Source of the DNA: Planctomycetota bacterium
Lineage (GTDB): Bacteria > Planctomycetota > UBA1135 > GCA-002686595
Assembly (NCBI GenBank): GCA_027623615.1
Contig: JAQBVH010000078.1
Span: forward strand, 1 to 9,519
Reading direction: 5' to 3'
DNA: 9,519 nt
Made by a program: the position numbers and the translations under genes. This document shows, piece after piece, positions 7,595 through 9,519 of this stretch; the stretch's first letter is position 1; every line of letters starts with the position of its first letter. A model generated the notes under the pieces. It was not told where the DNA came from. It saw only the letters and a list, made by a program, of their open reading frames with translations, and did not search any database.

Positions 7595-7781
7595 CAGGAA
7601 CTGCCGGGGTTCCGTGTGGGGTCGTCCCGGGGGAGCATGCGCCGGGGGTGCAAGCTCCGGGCGGGCACACTCGGCGGGCTCCCTGGCCCGAACCAGCCCC
7701 CCCACAGGCCCCAACCCACACCAAAATCAGGCGGTCCTTTTTTGACTTGAGGGGGTGGGGGAGCCGGGTAGCTTGGGGGCC
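7595..7781. other. Intergenic region with C-rich tract, T run and G-rich promoter tract
   Basis: No gene is seen in these 187 bases. The first half is GC-rich with only weak stems. C-runs CCC, CCCCCCC, CCCC and CCC occupy 7687-7717, which is a four-run G pattern on the opposite strand. A T-rich stretch follows (TTTTTT within 7736-7743), then G-runs at 7751-7755, 7757-7761, 7766-7768 and 7775-7779. CCCCCAC (7699-7705) is complementary to GTGGGGG (7755-7761), so the two tracts could pair across the T-rich centre. The stretch separates the DUF1592 and DUF1552 genes and carries the latter's candidate promoter. Confidence 0.6.
7747..7774 (+). promoter_or_regulatory. Candidate promoter of the DUF1552 gene
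   Basis: TTGAGG (7747-7752), 16 bases, then TAGCTT (7769-7774). The hexamer ends seven bases before the ATG at 7782, so transcription would begin at or very near the start codon. An alternative -35, TTGACT (7742-7747), matches the consensus better but leaves a 21-base spacer. The spacer and hexamer lie inside a run of G-tracts. Confidence 0.5.
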
Positions 7782-9119
7782 ATGAGCGCGCGACTCGACC
7801 GACGCACGATGCTGCGTGGATTCGGAACGGCCATGGCCTTGCCCTGGCTCGAGGCCATGGCGTCAGCGGCGCCCGTGACTCGCCTGCGCGTGCCCGAGCC
7901 GCCGCCGCGCCTGTTGTGGGTGTACGTGCCCAACGGCGTCCACATGCAGGACTGGACCCCCGCGGCGGAGGGCGCGCTGCCCGAGGAGCTGCCGTGGATC
8001 CTGCAGCCGCTCGAGGCGCACCGCAGCTCGTTCTCGGTGCTCTCCGGACTGGCCCACCACCACGCCCGCGCGAACGGCGATGGTCCCGGCGACCACGCTC
8101 GCGCAGCGGCGGTCTGGCTGACCGGCCTGCAGCCCAAGAAGACCGATGGCGAGGTCGGGCTCGGCGTCTCGGTCGATCAGGTCGCGGCCAAGACCCTCGG
8201 CAACCTGACGCGCTTCAAGTCCCTCGAGCTGGGCTGCGATGCAGGGCGTACGAACGGACGTTGCGACTCCGGATACTCCTGCGCTTACTCGGGTCACATT
8301 GCCTGGACCTCGGCCACGACGCCCGCGGCGAAGGAGACCCAGCCCCACGTCGTGTTCGATCGGCTCTTCCGCGGTGGGGTCGACGCGGCCAGCCACGCGG
8401 CAGCCACCGAGCGCGCGCAGCGGCGCAGGAGCGTGCTCGACTTCGTGCGCGCGGACGCCAAGCGCCTCGATCGGCAGCTCGGCACCGAGGACCGGCGCAA
8501 GCTCGACGAGTACCAGGCCGGCGTGCGCGAGCTCGAACGGCGCATCGAGCTGGCGCGACCCGAGCGCGTGGACAGCGTGCGCGACGATGCGCGACCGACC
8601 CATCGGCCCCAGGATCTCGCGCAGCACGCCCAGCTCCTCGGCGACCTGATCGCCCTGGCGTTCCAGACGGACAGCACGCGCGTCGCGACCTTGATGGTGC
8701 TCAACGAAGGCTCGAACCGGCCGTACCGCAACCTCGGCGTCAACGAGGGGCACCACTCGATCAGCCACCACGGCGGGGACACCCAGAAGCACGACTGGAT
8801 CCGGCGCATCGACCGCTTCCACGTCGAGCAGTTCGCGCACGTCCTGACGCGCTTGTCCGAGGCACGCGAGGGTGCCGAGCGGGTCCTCGATCGGACGATG
8901 GTCGTCTATGGCTCGAACATCGCCGACGGCAACCAGCACGCCCACCACGACCTGCCCACGCTCCTGGCGGGGGGCAAGGCCTTTGGCATCGAGCACGGTC
9001 GGCACGCCGTGTGGCCCGAGCACACGCCGCTGATGAACCTCCACCTCGAGCTGTGCGCGCGGGCGGGAGTCACGATCGACAAGCTCGGCGACTCGACCGG
9101 GCGCCTGGCTGGCGTCTGA
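7782..9119 (+). CDS. Tat-exported DUF1552 (HXXSHH) family protein
   Basis: 445 residues from ATG. The N-terminus has a twin-arginine signal, DRRTMLRGFGTAMALPWLEA, with Arg7-Arg8 followed by a hydrophobic stretch and a probable cleavage site after the Ala-rich segment near residue 30. This predicts export of the folded protein through Tat. The mature part begins with PPPRLLWVYVPNGVHMQDW, characteristic of DUF1552, and carries the family signature HHSISHH (324-330), giving HXXSHH at 325-330. The length is close to normal for the family. DUF1552 proteins are regularly encoded beside DUF1592-type cytochromes, as here, which suggests a joint extracytoplasmic process. The His-rich motif could bind metal, but no activity is established. 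An in-frame GTG at 7755 would add nine residues and lies inside the proposed promoter, so the ATG is preferred. No Shine-Dalgarno sequence is present. Confidence 0.93.
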   Translation: MSARLDRRTMLRGFGTAMALPWLEAMASAAPVTRLRVPEPPPRLLWVYVPNGVHMQDWTPAAEGALPEELPWILQPLEAHRSSFSVLSGLAHHHARANGDGPGDHARAAAVWLTGLQPKKTDGEVGLGVSVDQVAAKTLGNLTRFKSLELGCDAGRTNGRCDSGYSCAYSGHIAWTSATTPAAKETQPHVVFDRLFRGGVDAASHAAATERAQRRRSVLDFVRADAKRLDRQLGTEDRRKLDEYQAGVRELERRIELARPERVDSVRDDARPTHRPQDLAQHAQLLGDLIALAFQTDSTRVATLMVLNEGSNRPYRNLGVNEGHHSISHHGGDTQKHDWIRRIDRFHVEQFAHVLTRLSEAREGAERVLDRTMVVYGSNIADGNQHAHHDLPTLLAGGKAFGIEHGRHAVWPEHTPLMNLHLELCARAGVTIDKLGDSTGRLAGV

Positions 9120-9136
9120 GCGCGCCGGTGCCGGAA

Positions 9137-9160
9137 GCGAGAGCCTCCTGAGGAGGTCGC
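9137..9160. repeat. Palindromic hairpin upstream of the response-regulator gene
   Basis: Arms CCTCCT (9144-9149) and AGGAGG (9151-9156) flank a single G. Outer arms GCGA (9137-9140) and TCGC (9157-9160) extend the stem across a three-base GAG bulge. It lies 17 bases after the DUF1552 stop and 44 bases before the next start codon. It could be a terminator for the DUF1552 gene, though there is no T-run, or an operator just upstream of the -35 at 9170. Confidence 0.4.
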
Positions 9161-9169
9161 GACGATTGC

Positions 9170-9198
9170 TTGGATCCGCTGGGTCCCTGCGCTAGGCT
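9170..9198 (+). promoter_or_regulatory. Candidate promoter of the response-regulator gene
   Basis: TTGGAT (9170-9175), a 17-base spacer and TAGGCT (9193-9198) form the best -35/-10 pair in the window. The -10 ends six bases before the ATG at 9205, which predicts a leaderless or nearly leaderless transcript. Confidence 0.5.
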
Positions 9199-9204
9199 GC
9201 GTCG

Positions 9205-9519
9205 ATGCGCGAGGGGAACGCCGAGATTCTGATCGTCGACAACGACGATCGCATCGTCGAACTGGTTGCCTGGTTCCTCAAGAAACGCGGGTTCGTGGTG
9301 CGTACGGCGAGCTCCTTCGCTCAGGCCCGGGAACGGATCGCTGAGCACCGGCCCGACTTGATGCTCTCGGACATCGACCTGGGCGCCGAGAGCGCGATCG
9401 AGGAGCTGCCGCGCCTGGACGCCTGCGGAAACCTGCCGCCGACCCTCGTGGTTTCCGGCTACCTGGATCCGGGCATCGAGGAGGAGCTGGCCAGCCTCGG
9501 GCCGGTCCTCGACACCCTC
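9205..9519 (+). CDS. Response regulator receiver domain protein (3' end beyond window)
   Basis: The first 105 codons are visible and the frame is open at the window edge. The fold is recognisable: strand 1 EILIVDNDDRIV with acidic-pocket residues Asp12 and Asp14; helix 1 LVAWFLKKRGF; strand 3 PDLMLSDIDLG with the probable phospho-acceptor Asp56; and strand 4 TLVVSGY with Ser84 at the conserved Thr/Ser switch position. The conserved Lys of strand 5 would fall just past the window end. Receiver domains accept phosphate from a sensor histidine kinase in the cytosol. Whether an output domain follows cannot be seen. The pocket reads Asp-Asn-Asp-Asp rather than the usual Asp-Asp pair, which is a tolerated variation in some receivers. 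The ATG is chosen for the promoter-like sequence six bases upstream; no Shine-Dalgarno sequence is near it. Confidence 0.85.
   Translation, partial: MREGNAEILIVDNDDRIVELVAWFLKKRGFVVRTASSFAQARERIAEHRPDLMLSDIDLGAESAIEELPRLDACGNLPPTLVVSGYLDPGIEEELASLGPVLDTL

Noticed and set aside
7133..7724. Overlapping minus-strand frames at the 3' end of the DUF1592 gene
   Set aside because: They have no recognisable domain and overlap the conserved DUF1588 and DUF1585 sequence.
7863..9044. 393-residue open frame on the minus strand
   Set aside because: It lies wholly opposite the well-supported DUF1552 gene; such antisense frames are expected at this GC content.
9151..9156. AGGAGG as a Shine-Dalgarno for the response regulator
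   Set aside because: It is 48 bases before the ATG and is one arm of a hairpin.

Overview
The window is a very GC-rich bacterial chromosomal segment. By eye nearly every third codon position is G or C, and this leaves many long, spurious open frames on both strands. A secreted DUF1592-family di-haem protein and a DUF1552 (HXXSHH) protein occur together, which is typical of Planctomycetota and also seen in Myxococcota, Acidobacteriota and Verrucomicrobiota. A high-GC planctomycete or myxobacterium is the best guess; nothing here settles the phylum.

Layout, left to right. (1) 27-1739 (+): a polytopic membrane protein resembling GT-C glycosyltransferases; its start may lie beyond the window edge. 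(2) 1754-3850 (+), 14 bases downstream: a MutS2 ATPase that stops after the KOW-like segment and has no C-terminal Smr domain. (3) 3858-3892: a strong inverted repeat between the convergent mutS2 and TPR genes. (4) 3896-5245 (-): an N-terminally anchored TPR protein. (5) 5246-5347: a roughly 100-base divergent intergenic region with a -10-like hexamer for each gene. (6) 5348-7594 (+): the multidomain DUF1587/1595/1592/1588/1585 protein with two CxxCH haem motifs. (7) 7595-7781: an intergenic region with a C-rich tract, a T run and a G-rich tract that overlaps a promoter. (8) 7782-9119 (+): the Tat-exported DUF1552 protein. (9) 9205-window end (+): the first 105 codons of a response-regulator receiver domain.

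The DUF1592 and DUF1552 proteins probably act together outside the cytoplasm, since the families are habitual neighbours, but their biochemical role is unknown. The other genes look like an ordinary mix of housekeeping and envelope genes. No RNA genes, CRISPR arrays, insertion sequences or phage genes were seen.

The pattern most worth following is regulatory. Four of the five genes whose upstream region is visible have a TAnnnT hexamer ending only 6-7 bases before the start codon, with no Shine-Dalgarno sequence. This suggests leaderless transcription. The second most interesting point is the Smr-less MutS2.
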